NCBI GenBank assembly: GCA_025716855.1
Contig: JAIXMQ010000111.1
Span: 1-60,053 of the forward strand
Origin: Pilaira anomala
Lineage: Eukaryota; Mucoromycota; Mucoromycetes; Mucorales; Mucoraceae
Reading direction: 5' to 3'
DNA length: 60,053 bases
Of this stretch, positions 37,342 to 50,042 are shown piece by piece. Position numbers and translations under genes: made by a program. The notes beneath the pieces were generated by a model. It saw only the letters and a program-made list of their open reading frames with translations, was not told where the DNA came from and did not search any database. How positions within the stretch are numbered: the first letter of the stretch is position 1; every line of letters starts with the position of its first letter.

Positions 37342-40229
37342 AAGAGAGAATAGGCAAAGAAATGTTTATTTGATATTTATTTGATAGGTTTTCTAATTTT
37401 TTTTTCTGAAAAAAGTCATGCCTTTTTATATAATTTTAGGTTTTTCCCTTAAACTCCTGAAACTCATGTCTTTTTTTTTTGGGTTTTTCTTTTTTGACTT
37501 TTTACTTGAGTTTACACTGATTTATTTTGTCTATATTTGGAATATTTATATTCAAATTAAAATAGTTTTATATCATCTTTATTTTCATCTTAAATATCTG
37601 TTTTTATAAACTTTTTTGTATATATTTTTTTTTATAAAATTATATACCAACTTTTCAAGTACTTGCAGTTGTTATATCAAGCAAAATCACTCCTGCATAA
37701 TAGAAATTGAAATTATGTTTGGCTGGAGGGGGGGGGGATATTGGGGGACTTTGTATGTATTTGGGGGATGGGGGATTGGGCATAGTGGTGGGAGGATTAT
37801 AGATAGAATAAACTGTATGTATATTTTTCTATGACAATAACAATTACTCTTTACAAAGCGTAAATATTATTAACAAAATACGTGCTGTTTGTATATATAT
37901 TTCACAAATACACCAGTCATTCAAATACAACTCTTTAACGAAAAAATACTCTATCTATTAAAATTAGATATATACAATCAGATTATATTGTTGATAGATT
38001 TATTACGACATAAACAATAGACATTTCTTTTTTTTTTTTAGCGAAATGATAGCCATGTTGGGGGGTGGGGGGGATGGAAGGTAGAATGAGTATAGAATCA
38101 AATTGGGAATTTAAAATATTTTTTTTTTAGGTGGATACAGATCCAAGCTTTAGAAATCGAGAAATAAGTATCTAGAAATCGATATGAGTAGTTAATTAGA
38201 AATACAATGTGGGGGATTGAAAAAGACATATGCTAAACTTGGTTTTTTGGGGGGATATCAATATTAAATCAAACAAACTTGGTGAATCGTAAAAATGGCC
38301 TTTATTTTTCGATATCCATAGTATGGGAGATAAAATACATATGTTATAGGGGGGGGGGGGGGAAGCTTTAATGCAACCGACGTGTCAGTATTTTTGTCAT
38401 CTCTCCTCAATAGACTATAGCCGATAATATTTCCTTTTTTGGAAGGCGCAAAGGCTTTTTTTTGCTCTTTTGTTTATCTGCACCTAGTAACAATAGAAAT
38501 GGGGGGTTAGTCGTGTCTCTCAGCGTAGTTACGTAAAATAGCTCAATTGGCTTATGAATGATCTCGTCATCTGGACTGACATAAGCACTAGAGAAGTAAT
38601 TAAGTATATATAACTAACTTTAAAAAAGTTCTTGAAAAAGATGAAGAGTAACTACTTGAATAGACTTTCTTTTACAACACAATGGTATGCTAAAAATAAC
38701 TGTGACAAAAATTAATAAATGGGGAAAACAAAATTTCATTATTTCCTTAAATGAATAGCTGATTTCTAACTGTATGTTTTTTTTCATGACTAATGAATTA
38801 TGGGGGAAGATGGGGGAGACACTTTTTGTTATTGTATATTAGCTGGTAGCTGATTTGCGATAAAGTAGAAAATGGGGGGTGGGGGTGTATACAATGTAAT
38901 ACAATAAAATCTATGATAATATTAAAATCAAACACACTCTACTTAAATAAATCTAATATATCCCAACTTGCAATCAGTATATTTCTCATTTTTTGTGGGG
39001 ATAGCTAACTAGCATTACACTCACTCTTTATAAAAGTATCTTGATTGTGAAACAGATATAAAAAATAATGTTAAGAAAGTGCTACGCATGCGCAAATTAA
39101 CTTCAATCACATACGAACTTATTCTGTATGTCCAAACAATATACTTTACAGATTTGAATTATGTAGAACAAATAATCAAAAAAAGTATAGACAGTATTCG
39201 ATTCTTCTAGATGTAGCAAAAAAAAAATAACAAACAACTTCTGGACGATATAATAATTTTTCTGAAAAGATCAAATAAAAACACATACTTCTTTGATAGA
39301 ATAAAAAGAGAAACTTAATTATAGAACAAGAAAAAAATAACAAACATGGAGTTCAAAAAAACCCATGAGGTCGTCAGGACAAAAGATATAGCTTAAATCA
39401 GTCTTTATAGGGTATGCAACCGATGTGATGAAATGAATAGAGATACATTATCTACAATAGGAATCGATTAAAAGCGAACAGACAAGGTAATTGTAGGACC
39501 AGCTATTTGGGAGTTAAATTAGTTTTTATAAGGGCTATGTATTCAATTGTGATGATCGAAAGAAACATATCATATCTTACGATTTGAAGAGCAATATTTT
39601 GTTTATACACAAGTGTGCTGTATTTTGGGGGGTGAGGCATAAAAAACTGCTTAAAATAAGCACAATGAACAAAAGGGAAAGAAGACAGTTTCGTGGATTT
39701 CAATTGATATTGATCGACTTTTTTTTTTTTTTTAGCTTATTAGCTATATCATGAGAATAATTTTGATTTAAATATCCAATTTCTCTGCGTGTTGGAATAC
39801 AATGCTCTGCTAATATTAAAAAATTATATATACTTTTTTTTTTTTTTTTAAAAAAAAAAAAGACCTCCCTACAAAATATAATATGAAGAGCGCTATAGAA
39901 GTGACTTTACGTAATGAAATATAAATATTACGTTGATGAATAATTTGTATTTAATCATTTTAAATCTTGGTACATTAAGTTTTACCTATTATTACGTACA
40001 TATTGCATGATGTTCTGTTGATCTCCAAACATGATAATCGGACCCTTACCGATCCAATACATTACAAATAAACATTTTAGTGATGATAGGTTTCAGGTCA
40101 AGGTAACTATGTAACAAACAAAACAAAAAAAAAAACGAGTTACACAAATAATAAAGCTAAGTTTTTTTTTTTTTTTTTTTTTTTTGGTCTATAATGTAAG
40201 AGTAGTTCATGAATTTTATTAAATTTTTT
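37342..40229. other. upstream region of the left ArfGEF copy and spacer
   Basis: Up to about 38.9 kb it belongs to the inverted arm: G-run clusters (37728-37780, 38060-38073, 38349-38362) and a conserved block (38383-38455). From 38.9 to 40.2 kb nothing is recognised except a T-run joined to an A-run at about 39836-39861. Open frames near 37616-37834 and 39503-39703 have no coding signs. Confidence 0.55.
38383..38455 (-). promoter_or_regulatory. conserved upstream block, left copy
   Basis: About 73 bases, including TTGTCATCTCTCCTCAAT, CGATAATATTTCC and GAAGGCGCAAAGGCTT, kept almost unchanged in the right arm at 56598-56672 while sequence around it has diverged. It lies about 1.04 kb upstream of the ATG in both copies. 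A regulatory element or the 5' part of the transcript is likely. Confidence 0.45.
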
Positions 40230-42201
40230 CTAAAGGATATTTGAAAAGTATTGGTCAAGTTGGTTACCAAGGATAACACCATCCTCACCACGAAGAATAG
40301 TTGCAATGTACCCATCAGGACGAACCAAAACGATATGTACAGCTTCACCTTCCGAATGATTTTTAATAGAGGTATCCAGTTTACGATGATAAGCTCTATG
40401 ACATTGAGCTTGATTTAACTTATCAATCACCACACGATCACTATCGAATAAGGACTTGTAGTTTGAGACTTGATCTGCGGTACTTGTGGTTACAATCACC
40501 GTATTTACTGGAACCACTGTATTCTTTTGGTTTAAAAACTTGGAAACGATATCATGTGTAGACCTCAAATCATGAGCCAAGACAAAGATGGTATAAGTCA
40601 ACCAAGCCGGAACATCTCCGCCCTTTGCTACGTCAAACAAACGCGTTTTCTTTCCGGACACAAACCCAAATACTTTATAATTGGGTGCACGCATACCGGG
40701 TTGCATCACGTAGTCTTTTGACTCATCTCCGGATACCCACATGAGAGACTGCTCATGTTCTTTATTATATTCGTACTTGATTCCGTATCCAGCCGTAAAC
40801 GCACGATTGCTCTCTACTACATCACAATAATCTGCTGCTTCATGACCTGCGGCCGCTTTGGCTGCTATCTTATCAATACTTAACACTTGTTGAGCAACGT
40901 CCCATCTTTCTGAATGATATGTAGATAAATATTTACGATTTAATTGTCCCTTTTCAACCATTGCTACTTTCCAGATCTATCATATAATAAATTATTTAGT
41001 TTCTTACACATAAATAAATATAAATATCTATATATATAATTTTTACTTACCAGGTTAAAAATGTCACCAAAACCAGTGTTGACACCCTGACCAAGTGTAG
41101 GACTCTGAGAATGAGCAGCATCACCACACAAGAACACACGTCTATCCTCCGAATCAAGTCTAGAAGCATATCGTTGACCTACCACATAAATAGACCAATA
41201 AAGAATACCCAAGAACTCAATACGATGAGGTAATAAAGCACGTTTAGCTTCACGTTGAATATCTTCCATTTGAATTCGATTTCTGTTATGTTGCTCTTTA
41301 CGTTGTTCATGTTCATCTTCATTAAAGTGAACAAAGATACGAGTTAAACCATTTTCACGTGGGAACATACTGATAGTTTTACCATGATCACTTTGAACAA
41401 TACTATATGATACGTTTATTAGTGAATATGTGTGTGTGTGTGTAGGTATACTTTTAACTTTTATCAACGCTTACCATACTTCCTTTCGAGAAGCAAAATT
41501 CGTTCTGATCAAAGCATCCAATACACCCGCATGAGTTTCACTTGTTTCACCTTCATTTGTAATACCCAACTGTTGTCGAATATCACTATGAGCACCATCA
41601 CAGCCCAAAAGGTACTTACATTCAACCTCTTCAGTTCCTTTGCCTTCTTGTAAATGCATCACAGTAGCCTTAATAGGGTATTCACCTTGATTATCACGAT
41701 CCATATTTACAACAGTAGCTGGACGTTCAACCTGAACATCAAATTCAGATAATTGACTTTGAAGAGAACTTTCTGTAATATGTTGTCCAACACATAACAA
41801 GTATTCATGTTTGGATTCCGTTTCTTCTAAAACAAATGGAATTTCCTTTTGAAGTTTACCGTTCATGTAAGAAGACATCTTATCGACTTTTACACCCGTC
41901 TTGAGTAATTCACTTTCTAAACCGGCTCTCTCTAATAATTCAAGTGTACGACCATGAATCCAGTCACCACGACCCCAATGACTTGGTTCATACTCGATAT
42001 CTGCGATTAAGAAAAAGTTAACTATATCTGTATACATGGTTATGTTTTTTTAAAAAAAAAAAAAAACTTACCCAAGATACGGACCGTCATACCAGCTTGT
42101 ACAATTAAATTGGCAGCTAATAAACCAACAGGTCCACCGCCTACAACAAGGAAATCAACTTTAGAAGCAGGTGCGGGTATATTTAATTCTGAAGAGAGCA
42201 T
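40230..42201 (-). CDS. FAD-dependent aromatic-ring monooxygenase (phenol hydroxylase-like)
   Basis: Four exons fit in phase: 42201-42072, 42000-41475, 41402-41051, 40976-40230, giving 584 residues. Flavin hydroxylases of this type use NADPH and O2 to hydroxylate aromatic compounds. Visible motifs: the dinucleotide fold VVGGGPVGLLAA near residue 20, the DG motif in LLGCDGAHSDIRQQLG, and the second FAD motif VFLCGDAAHSQSPTLGQGVNTG. The last 170 residues resemble the thioredoxin-like C-terminal domain of phenol 2-monooxygenase, but without the CxxC pair. The substrate cannot be told. No clustered biosynthetic genes are near, so a role in detoxification or catabolism is more likely than in a metabolite pathway. 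Confidence 0.85.
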
Positions 42202-42580
42202 ATTATTATTATTATTATTATTTTTTAAGAAGAAGAAAAAGAAATAGAGAAATACAAGACTAAAATTTATACACAAACTTTATTTTTTTTTTTAAAAAAA
42301 ATAAATAAATTGTGGCATGATTTTTTGAGTGGAATGACCCGATTCTGACTTTTTAAAACACAATTTTTCAAGGTAGTGCAAAAGAATTAGTTATAATAGG
42401 CTGTTTTTGTAATAAATAAAAATGAGAGAAAAATATAAGGAGAAGCAAAAAATAAGTAACATATATATATATATATATACGTATGTATGTGAAAATGGAA
42501 GTAAATAGTGTAGTAATAATAAGAAATAAGAATAATAGTAATAATTAAAAAAAAAATATATATATATATAAAGAATCTAA
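42202..42580. other. short spacer with AT microsatellite
   Basis: A T-run/A-run junction at about 42283-42300 and (TA)n runs at about 42463-42479 and 42558-42570. No gene. Confidence 0.6.
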
Positions 42581-43684
42581 TTAAACCATAGCTTGTGGTT
42601 TTAATCGATGATTACCCCAACCTAACATGGTTTCAGCGCCTAAAAACAAAGTTTTCCAGATTTTAAATAATGAATGAACAAAAGTAGTCACCGTCTTGTT
42701 TTCTTGACTTGAGTCAGCATAAGATTGAGCTATATCCATGGCAACCCAAGCAGCATCTACAAAGCAAACAGAGACTTGCATTAAAGTAGACACTTTCTTT
42801 TTACTTGTCATGATCGATCGATTATGATAAGTAGGTAAAGTACCATAATCACGTAATTGTTGTTCTTCTTCAATAATATCTGCTAATGATTGATATGATT
42901 CACTTGAACGACGAGTCATTGTCTTTTCAACTTCATCTGTTGTTGTGTTTGTTGTTCTAATAAAGTCTGTGCGTTGTTGTTGTTGTTGTTGTTGTTGTTG
43001 ATGATGATGATGATGACTAGTACTATTATTACTACATGTACTTGCAGTACTACTATTACTACTTGTACTACAACCACTATTTATTACATTTTTACTCGAT
43101 TCTTCATTCAATGATTTATCTTCTAAAATACTTTTAGTATTTGTTGTTTCGGCTGATCGATACCAAGAAAGTACTTGAGGTGACATTGATAATTTATTAT
43201 TTAAATCTGTTTCTTCTTCTGCTTCAATATCTGATTCTGATTCTTGTGATTCTGATTCTGATTCTGATATATCCTCTTCTTCTTCTTCTTCTTCGTCTTC
43301 TTCTTTTACCATTTGAAGTGGTTTTCCTTGATAACTATTATGACTAATAATGGATTTATATGGATTATTTGAACTAATCACACTATGATACATCGGATCT
43401 TCTTCATCTTCATCATCATCTTCTTCTTCTTCATCAGGATTTACAACATGTAAAGTTAAACCATTTGTATTATACCTACTATGTCCCATCCACATATTTT
43501 CATCCATCACAATTGAATTCATCTTTTCTGATTTTCTTTTATTTCCTCTTTCATCTTCATCTTCTTCATCATCATCATCTTGTGCCATAAATTGAGAAGC
43601 ATCTGGAGCTGAAGCACTCATGACTAAAACACCTTCATCACCAATAACAAAAGCATCATCATAATAATCATAATCATCCTCTTC

Positions 43685-43720
<36 letters not shown>

Positions 43721-44248
43721 TTGTTGTTCAATATCTTGTTGATTCTCATTTGCCATTTGATGTGGGGTATAAATAAAATCACCTTCAGTCATCATTACTT
43801 TTGGATGAATAACAGGAAACCTTAATAGGATTTGTTGAGATTTACTAAATACACTATGAATTAACCAATTTTCTAAAAATGTATAAGGCGGACGCTTTCG
43901 ATAGGATGGACTGTTTTGACGCGATATTTTGTGACATGTTGTATAAAATGTTCTGTTTGCTAAATAAAATGGATCATCATTGATTGCTGTGGTTGTTGTA
44001 TCATATTCATCCATATATCCTCTCGTGTTTTCCTCTAAATAGTAATTTTCTTCCTCGTCCTCTTCTTCGTCTTCTTCTTCTTCTTCTTCTTCATTATATT
44101 CTTCGTTTACCAAGTTTTCATAATCGTTTATAATTTCTTCTTCTTCCTCGTCTTCTTCGTCTTCTTCTGGTATAATGTTGTGATCATGTTTTAAATCAAT
44201 AATCAGGGGAAGATTGACTTGTTCATACCGATTACTAACCATTGCCAT
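42581..44248 (-). CDS. acidic low-complexity protein of unknown function
   Basis: Single-exon frame of 555 residues; an ATG two codons later (44242) is an equally good start. The protein is dominated by Asp/Glu tracts (several near residues 28-75 and throughout), polyQ (near 175-190 and 425-435), and Ser/Asn and His runs. Two less biased parts may be folded: residues about 105-165 (a hydrophobic/aromatic stretch with NWLIHSVFSKSQQILLRFPVIHP) and the last 70 (LMQVSVCFVDAAWVAMDIAQSY ... WKTLFLGAETMLGWG), which could form amphipathic helices. I know no family with this pattern. Frame continuity over 1.6 kb of biased repeats supports a real gene, but acidic triplet repeats can also keep frames open by chance. 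Confidence 0.6.
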
Positions 44249-44359
44249 TTTGTTATTTACTTTTTTTTTTTTTATTTGAAGAATATATGTACAATAATAA
44301 TAGTTTAAAAAAAAAAAGAAAAAGAAGAAAAAAAAAAAAGTAAAAAAAAAAATTTTTGT

Positions 44360-44392
<33 letters not shown>

Positions 44393-45549
44393 ACACCATC
44401 ACTTCATTATTATATCTATTTTCTTGTGAAACAAGTCTCATGACAGTACAAAAATGGAGATTTTCTTCTTTTTACTCGCTTTATTACAATAAACATGAGA
44501 AAATTTTATATATATATTTTTTTTTTTTTTGTTTATTGTGGAATTGCCTTGTTTCTTTTTTTTTTTTCCCCTGAAAAAGAATATCCCGGAGTTCAAATAA
44601 ATGTTATATATCTTTTTTTTGTCATGGTTACTTGTTGTCATTTTTCCTGTTGTCTAGTCGATCAAATTGGATATATACTTAAAATATAAATAGTAACAGC
44701 AAAGCTACTTTAGTAAAAATCGATCTGTTAAATAAACAAAAAAAAAAAAAAGTCAACAATTTATTATTATATACTTAGTCAAAAAGATTTTGGTGAAACA
44801 ATGCGGAGGAACAATTCAATAAAAAGGAAGATATAATAAATACATGAATTGCTCACGGTTGATTATTTGTATTTAAATTATAATAGATATTTGATTTTTT
44901 TTTTATCGATTTAATTTATAATCTTTCTTTCTAAATGGTACAATCAAGAAGAAAACTATTTAAAAAATCAATTGTTGTTGATTGTATAGAATATAGTATT
45001 GGTTACACTGTTGTGTGTTGTGCTATTTTCCTTATTTAATATCCGCGCATTGCTGTATATACATTTTTTTTTTCTGTTATCTTTTTTGAATGGATCAGAA
45101 GGTCAAATCATGCGAATAAAATATAATTTTAATTTTAACCTTGCAGATAATTTTTGTAGTACAACCATTACTACTACTGTAGTAGAAATACATTTACAAC
45201 AAATATATATGTTTTCATTAAATGTATTTAATGCATTATTAATCCAACCAATAGGATAATTTCCGTATATATAGCTTCACAAAGATGAGTTTTTTGGTAC
45301 CTGAAAAAAAAAAAAAAAAAAAAAACTTTTTTTTACATCGCCGACTTCTAGCAATTGAATACACCTACGAATGTATTTTATGCTATTGGAATTTTTATTT
45401 TTCAAGATGCAATAAGTATGAACTGATACCTCATTGGAAATAAAGTAGTGTGTTGTTCATTTTTGGATCCATCCGATAAACTATTTTTTTTTTTTTTTTT
45501 TTATCATACTGTTTCGTTTCTCACATTTAATTTAAAATATTGTGCTTCG

Positions 45550-45581
<32 letters not shown>

Positions 45582-46106
45582 GCTTCATTAAACTAACAAA
45601 AAACAAGAGTTGATGCAATTGTATTCTATTGTGTTTACGTGCTAAAAAACTATTTCACTTGAAAGTAATACAATGAAATGAGTATATTGAATCCCAGATA
45701 GTTATTCTTTTGTGTGTCTTTAAGGCTATAAGGGTCTCATAACAGTGTAATCATCGAGAATACGCCTTTTTTTTTTAAAAAAAAAAATAGAATGAAAGTA
45801 ATTCTTCATTTTATCGGATTTAAAAGTCAGAGAGAGAGAGAGGGCCTTACCACAAAAACCATTGTGTGTAGCTTAGCAACACCTTTTTGTTTATTTGAAT
45901 TTAACAATGATGGCATCATTTCGTCAGTAAGTGTAGCTAAATCAAAAAAAAAAAAAAATTAGTCACGTTTTTTTTTTTTCTTTTTTTTTTTCCTTCCTTC
46001 TTTCCTATCACTCTTTATCTACATTTAAAAAAAAAAAAAAAGAAAAAAAGGACAATTTATACCCTTTTTCTTTTCTTTTTTTTTTATATACTATTTATTT
46101 AAACTC
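44249..46106. other. intergenic region, long homopolymer tracts
   Basis: Contains very long T-runs (44362-44390, 45549-45580), a T-run/A-run junction at about 45769-45788 and a (GA)n tract near 45831-45842. An open stretch at 44935-45259 could hide a small membrane protein, but no start, splice and frame combination was convincing. Confidence 0.5.
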
Positions 46107-46332
46107 ATGACAGAGAATAACCCAAGTCCATCTGTACAAAATGATACAATGGTAGAAGACTCCAGTGACCTTTTAGAAAGTGATATCGCAGACGCCGTAC
46201 CCACACTTCATTTAACTCAAAAGCCATCTATTCAACAACAAGAAGAAAGGTTACATTCTGATTCTGAATCGGAAGAAGACTTGACTGAAGAACATGCACT
46301 TACAACTCAACTAGATAATTTACGTTTGGACC

Positions 46333-46365
<33 letters not shown>

Positions 46366-47489
46366 TACCAGCAACTACAGCAACTACTACTACTACTACT
46401 TCAAACTCTATACACTCAATAACAACTGAACAAACAGAAGAAAGTAATGCAGGAACATTACTCGCGACGGAACAACAAGAACAAGAAGCTGAGGATACCA
46501 TTAATCCCTTAACTCCAATACATAATTCACATATGAATACAAATCACAATAGTAATAGTAGTAGTAGAGGTAGAAGTAGTAGTAATGTCAGTCCTAGTAC
46601 TACGGTCGTTGGATTATTACCTAGATCACAACGTGTATGGGAAATGGATAGACAAGCGCCTGAATGTCGAAGATGTCATCGACGTTTTAATTTCCTAGTA
46701 AGAAGACATCATTGCCGGTAAGAGAGCGAGAGAGAGAAAGAGAGAGAAAGATGGTATAAAGAGAGAGAGAGAGAGAGAGAGAACTAAATTAGTGTACATT
46801 TTTTTAGTCGGTGTGGTCAGATTGTGTGTGATAAATGTAGTTCGCATAGAATTCGATTACCCGTAGAGGAACTAATTGAGGATCCTATGGTTTCTACATC
46901 ACAATATCCTTTATTGGCTTCACAAGCTCAGCGAGTATGTGATTCATGTTATCGTGAACCTATTCGTAGATCTTCCGAATCTTATACTAGAAGAACAAGA
47001 TCAACAAGACCTTTAGCTGTTGGAAGTCAAATGAGAAGATCGGATAGTTCACAAAGTTTAATGATTGATTGCCCTGTTTGTGGAAATACCTTTTTAGGAA
47101 TGCCAAAGAATGAACAAGAGCAACATTTACAGAGATGTTTAAATGTTGGAAGTCCGCCTGTACAATCACCTCGATATATTGGTAAAAAAAAAACATAAGA
47201 AAGCATGGCATGATTTTTTATATAGTTTTTTTAAAATTTTCTTATTACTATAGTTTATGAATTATCTTTGGACTCATCTCAAATCGGTGATGAATGTCCC
47301 ATTTGTTTTGAAGAATTTAGAAAAGGTAAGAAAGATAAGAAAAAAGATACAAAATCAAGTCTAATTTATCTTCATATATAAGGTGATAAAATATCGAGAA
47401 TGATTTGTTTATGTTCATATCATCAACATTGTTTAGCAGATTGGTTACAAAGAGGAAAAGGATGCCCAGTTCATTATGATTGTCTTTGA
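46107..47489 (+). CDS. FYVE and RING finger protein (Pib1-like E3 ligase)
   Basis: Four exons fit in phase: 46107-46717, 46808-47181, 47254-47325, 47383-47489, giving 387 residues. The first 185 residues are disordered, with polyT and acidic patches. A FYVE zinc finger follows from about residue 180, with paired cysteines (187/190, 203/206, 211/214, and a final CDSC) and the signature RRHHCR that binds phosphatidylinositol 3-phosphate on endosomes. A short C2H2-like C..C..H..C patch (DCPVCGNTF...HLQRC) lies between. The C-terminal RING has CPICFEEF, GDKISRM, CLCSYHQHCLADWL and CPVH, the pattern of yeast Pib1. It should be an endosome or vacuole-membrane ubiquitin ligase. The first intron splits the FYVE motif exactly at its Arg codon. 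Confidence 0.9.
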
Positions 47490-47542
47490 TAGATATATAT
47501 ATATATTTTTTTTATAAATATTTTTATTTATATATGTATTAT

Positions 47543-49156
47543 TTATTTATCACTACCTAAAAGAGGTCTATGTTCATCATGTGCATTGGGTGAAGTGGAT
47601 AACACTGTAGCATTGGGAATAGCACCATACACTGGTTTTAAATAAGGTTCAACTACTTTATGAGATTCAGTTGAATTCTGACGATGAGGAGCACGCTTTT
47701 GTGCGGCATTTGATAATAAACGAGTTAAACGACTATTTCTTCTACTATTTGCTACTTGACGACGAACGACTTTGACCTTATTTTGAACATCTACATACAC
47801 ATCTGTCTCATCAATAATTTCTTCTCCAATCAATTCTTCAATCACATCTTCTAACGTAATCACACCTAAAGCACCCGAATGTCCACCAGGACTATTTGTA
47901 ATTAAAGCCATATGACTTTTACCTTCTTGAAAGAAATTCAAGATATCAAGACAACTGGTATCGGGTTTAGTTTCAGGTAAAGTACTGATCTGGAAATCCT
48001 TGACAGGGTGTGCATCTTCTGGATCATAAGTAATTAATCGCTTTGTTAAAAGCATACCTACAAAGTTCATTTTATCTCCTGGTGAATGAATAGGAATACG
48101 AGAATATCCTTCTGTTAAAATCTTATCAACAAGTGCTTCATCCAAAAGGTCTTCAGTTGAAAGTGTAAATACGTCTTGAATAGGTGTCATGATTTGTGAA
48201 ACAGGTTTCGATCTTAAATCAAGTACGGCTCCAATAATCGTTACTTCATCTTCGGTTAATGCATCTACATCTGTATCGTTGACAGATTGATGAAGTGAGA
48301 CTAATGATTTGAGTCCAGCTTTCTTGTAGATTGTACCGTGAGATTCACCTAAAAAGAAATCCAAGAGTAATGCCGTAGGGTATGCTACTGGATACATGAT
48401 ATACATCAATACAAGCACCATGCCAGATGCTTTAGCTCCAATAGCCAAACCATAACGAACACAAATAGCTATATAATTAAGAATCGAGTTAGTTATTTCA
48501 TCATCTCTTCACTACTACTGCTACTAATTTTTCATACATTGTGGAATGACTCTATATATAAAAATAATCAATTAGTTTTGTTTGCTTTTTTTTTTTTTTT
48601 TTCAAAATATTCAAATTATAACTTACTCTCCAAAAATAACAATTAATATAGTAGAAATAACAACAGCTTTCCAACCACCACCGAGTACACCGTCAAGAAT
48701 GATAGGTAAAGTTTCGTTCACAATCACATTGGATAAAAGTAAGGTAACCAAAACCCAATGTTTACCCCGACTTAATAACTTTAATACTTTGGCTGCATTC
48801 TTCTTTTCTGATTCTGTACCGGATTGAATTAATACATGGAGATTAGTTTCGTCCATACCCATTAAACCCAAAGTAAGACCTTTTTTATGCAAGCGGTTAG
48901 TTTTTTTTTTTTTTTTTTTTTTTTTTAACAGTCATGTATATCTTTACATACCAGCAAAAGCACCACCAAGAACAACAAGAAACATGACAACCGTCATTTT
49001 TTCCCAAAATGCAGCTGATCCATAATCAATAGGACCTTCTTCTTCTAAAGTTTCACTTGAACTAATTAAAGGATGACCATAGATACTGGTACTAAGTGAT
49101 GCTATGGCAACTATAATTGTTCTTATAGAGCTAAAATTTGATATACGATTAGGCAT
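47543..49156 (-). CDS. CNNM/Mam3-type DUF21-CBS membrane protein
   Basis: Four exons fit in phase: 49156-48952, 48879-48627, 48551-48538, 48468-47543, giving 465 residues. The family (yeast Mam3, animal CNNM, bacterial CorC) acts in divalent metal (Mg, Mn, Co) homeostasis at membranes. An N-terminal signal-like segment is followed by the DUF21 transmembrane part, with [23 protein letters not shown] and EVIPQSICVRYGL, then a CBS pair opening with [10 protein letters not shown] and the GYSRIPI motif and a second CBS ending in [22 protein letters not shown]. The C-terminus is basic and disordered. Exon 3 is only 14 nt but completes the EVIPQ motif, so it is real. The 3' end lies only 53 bases from the end of the convergent FYVE-RING gene. 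Confidence 0.92.
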
Positions 49157-50042
49157 AAAAGAAAAAAAAATAAAAGTGAAAAAGTCTTTTTTTTTTTTTT
49201 AAAAACAAGTTTTTATTTTATATGAAAAAAAAAAAAAAAAGGTTCTAGTTCCATAAAAGATTGACTTTCAATTATCAAAAGGGATTTTCCGACCGAAATG
49301 CCATCATCCCTTTTTGCCGATGGAAATATAATTCCAATCACAAAAAACTTTTCGAAAATGCCAAGCTTTACGTTGTTCGTGTAACTTTGTTCTCCCTTGA
49401 TTTACATCAAAATAGAATGAAAGGTATTAAAAAGAAAAAGATGAGCTAGAAAGCACAAATATTCTTTTTTCATAGTCAAAATCAAAAAGTTTGGTTATAT
49501 AAAATGTCCTTAATAAAGATTAAATACATTTATAAGTGATGAATAAGAAAAAAAGTAATATACGCTGATGCATGTGTAACAAAATATCTGTCGTTGGTAA
49601 GGTGCTACACAGAAATCAACTCATTATTTTAGTCTTGCAGATTATTTGTGACACTTTGAATAAATAATAATCAGCACATTCTGTAATGTTTGTCACATTT
49701 GAGTTATTTGAGAGATAAACAAAAAAGAATAATATTCTGAAAAAGATATATATAAAAAAAAAGTTTTCTTATTTTATTTTATGGTTTTATTGAAATATTC
49801 AAAATAGACGAATTTATTCAAAAATCTAATAATAGTACTACTGCTGCTTGTATGACATATTTGAACCAAAGTTAAAATGACGTTTGGTTAGACAAAAAAG
49901 TTACAATGGTATACGTTTATAGCGGGGTATAGGGGGGATCTTCAACCATCTTATTGCTTAATTGTTACGGTATCTTGGAGAGAGAAAAGATCTGCTTTAT
50001 TTATTAAACTAACTATTTACATACTTGACAACCAATTTTTAG
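49157..50042. other. intergenic region, no gene seen
   Basis: Upstream region of the CNNM gene and 3' flank of the ARM-BTB gene. A 189-base open frame at 49261 lacks coding signs. Nothing else is seen. Confidence 0.55.

Larger units (their letters stand above)
35036..38900 (-). repeat. left arm of a large inverted duplication
   Basis: This segment matches 56160-60053 in inverted orientation. Similarity covers the 3' flank, the whole Sec7-PH gene, its upstream region and a G-run-rich zone out to about 38.9 kb. The gene is nearly identical in the two arms; flanks show many substitutions and indels. The inner boundary near 38.9 kb was judged by eye and is approximate. Confidence 0.8.

Noticed and set aside
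43141..43347. Plus-strand frame rich in Leu
   Set aside because: Antisense of the Glu/Asp-rich coding region; Leu codons are the complement of acidic triplets.
44935..45259. Possible small membrane protein with one intron
   Set aside because: No donor/acceptor pair kept phase with good splice signals, and several frames stop early.
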